Assembly: GCA_028829895.1 (NCBI GenBank)
Contig: CM054182.1
Location: forward strand, 18,899,001-18,963,000
Length of the DNA stretch: 64,000 nucleotides
Source of the DNA: Sinotaia quadrata
Lineage: Eukaryota; Mollusca; Gastropoda; Architaenioglossa; Viviparidae
Reading direction: 5' to 3'
Position numbers and translations under genes: made by a program. The notes under the pieces were generated by a model. That model was not told the origin of the DNA, made no database searches, and was given only the letters and a program-made list of their open reading frames with translations. Positions 62,496-64,000 of the stretch are shown here, piece after piece (the stretch's first letter is position 1; each line of letters opens with the position of its first letter).

Positions 62496-62857
62496 CCTAT
62501 CTCTATTTCTAGACTTAATTGTTATATAAAATGTTAAATTGTCGAAGTGACCTGACTTGGGGACTCATTATGATAGTATGATTTTAAGTGTCAGAGTTGG
62601 AGTAAACAACTTGAGTTGAGAATATGCTAGAAACTGATGATGCAATCCAAACCAATTCAAACTGGATGAGTAGGTTTTATTATCCAGTGGGTAAGATTTA
62701 TGAGCCAGCCAATGAGCTGAAATCAAAAGTTTACTACCTGCTGTAGATAATTCTATTGTTTAATCACTTGAATTTGCAGTGGCAAGAAGTCCGGCTGTGA
62801 AAGGCGGTCCTTATTTCGATGGTGAGTTAACTGACTGATTGAGAGAGAATGGACTTA
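62496..62857 (+). repeat. Dispersed repeat family, left part only
   Basis: It aligns with 40945-41270 over its whole length. Shared words include GTTAAATT, GAGTAAACAAC/GAAGTAAACACC, GAATATGCTAGAAA, TTTTATTATCCA, ACCTGCTGTAGA and GAGAATGGACTTA. A small insertion relative to the long copy lies near 62695 (TAAGATTTATGAGCCAGCC). Confidence 0.85.
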
Positions 62858-62874
62858 TTGTTTATCACTTTATT

Positions 62875-63390
62875 GTTTCAACATGAGGTCTTTCATATTG
62901 CGCACTTTATTTCTTCAACATGGTGTCTTTCATATTGTGCTCTTTATTCTTCTATACAAAGAATTTTATTTATTTATCTTTAATGTTTCTACGTGAAATC
63001 TTTCGATGTCTACATTTTATTGTTTGTACCTAGTATTGTACACTAAATTTTCTACACATATATTTAATTTTCTACACTTTATTTTATATATTTTCCATAA
63101 AACTTTCCTTGGTAGACTTTACATATTCTAAACGAAACCTTTCATTTGTAGACTTTACATATTCTTAAAGAATCTTTCCTTGGTTGAATTTACATATTCT
63201 AAATGAATCTTTCACTGGTTGACTTTACGTATTCTAAATGAATCTTTCCTTGATTGACTTCACATATTCTTAAAGAATCTTTCCTTGGTGGACTTTGTAG
63301 CTTCTAAATGAACACTTCCATGTGTAGACTTTATAGTTTATACATGAAATCTTCAATTTGGTAGATTTTAATTTTTTTCCATGAGGTCTT
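62875..63390. repeat. Degenerate minisatellite, about 36 bp unit
   Basis: Units contain GGTTGACTTTACATATTCTA plus AATGAATCTTTCCTT. The central part (63110-63290) is most regular. Confidence 0.9.
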
Positions 63391-63523
63391 CAATTATTAG
63401 TTTCTGTAGTTAGGGAGACGTGCTGTTACAGGAAGAAACCCTTTTATTGACAGCACCACGGAAGACGTACAAATAATATGTAAAAATATCTATGCGGAAT
63501 CAGTTGGAATTGTACCCGTCTGG

Positions 63524-63526
<3 letters not shown>

Positions 63527-63577
<51 letters not shown>
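63527..63577. repeat. (AC)n microsatellite
   Basis: About 25 perfect dinucleotides. Confidence 0.97.
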
Positions 63578-63578
<1 letters not shown>

Positions 63579-64000
63579 TCGAATTTCCGTCTTTATATAA
63601 TTAAATCCAAATTATTAAAGTATTTATTATTGTATATTGATTTATAATGTTAAATTTTGTGCTATGTGACAATTATACCCTAAACAAGTCTAAAGCAAAT
63701 AAAATGGACGCAGTGAACGAATGTGTAAATGGCAGTTCTAAAAAAACATGTATATAGCGAAAGCTACACTGCGCCCATCTTTCTCACGGCTGTATCCAAT
63801 CGCCAGACACTGCTAAATTGGAAGCACTGAAAGCTAACATAAAAGTGCTGTGCATTTTGAATAAGAGATAAGCACTAAGTGAAGAGAGCAACGGTGAGTG
63901 AGGTCACCACTTCAAGCTCGCGGATGCGAAAATAGCGCCCGATACTCAAACGATCACTACCCAGGCTACTAGTGAGGACATTGCTCAACGATCACTACCC
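63578..64000. other. No gene seen at right edge
   Basis: The word ACGATCACTACCC occurs twice near the end (about 63949 and 63988). No BMP3-like exon 1 was recognised. Confidence 0.4.

Overview
This is eukaryotic, intron-rich, AT-rich nuclear DNA. It comes from an invertebrate animal, most probably a lophotrochozoan such as a gastropod mollusc. That placement is inferred from the mix of a bilaterian TGF-beta ligand, very heavy microsatellite and minisatellite load, and decayed retrotransposon and hAT-like sequence; no species-diagnostic sequence was recognised. No bacterial, viral or CRISPR features are present. Splicing was worked out by eye from reading frame, GT/AG boundaries and recalled family similarity.

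Two protein-coding genes can be supported, both on the minus strand. (1) At the left edge (63-5123) lie the first three coding exons of importin subunit beta-1 (KPNB1). They encode 94 residues, with a short first intron and a 4.6 kb second intron; the rest of the gene runs off the left end. A promoter-like stretch with an inverted CCAAT box and a GCGCACGC-type motif lies just upstream. (2) A BMP3/GDF10-type TGF-beta family ligand spans 33398-53125. A large exon (51870-53125) encodes most of the prodomain, the processing sites and the first three knot cysteines. It joins across an 18.3 kb intron to a 192 bp final exon (33398-33589) that encodes the other four knot cysteines and the stop. The final exon is easily missed because it has no start codon. 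The join is in phase and completes a canonical seven-cysteine domain. The exon for the signal peptide was not found and may lie beyond 64000.

Between and around the genes the window is dominated by about forty unrelated local tandem repeats with units of 19 to about 106 bp, plus (TATC)n, (AC)n, (CT)n, (ACGC)n, (CTCA)n and (GTA)n tracts. Their open frames explain many long ORFs, which are not genes. Mobile-element remnants include: a degenerate non-LTR reverse transcriptase (8310-9263, minus) with a minisatellite grown inside it; a decayed unidentified coding element with inverted arms in KPNB1 intron 2; a 182 bp hAT-like MITE inserted in a hairpin-forming sequence (43767-44018); a three-copy dispersed family (40945, 60387 and 62496); and a possible solo LTR at 19309-20724.

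KPNB1 is a housekeeping nuclear transport receptor and the BMP3-like gene a secreted developmental ligand, so no functional link between them is expected. No novel multi-gene system was found. The most useful results are the reconstructed BMP3-like gene, the three-copy repeat family and the unusual density of young minisatellites.
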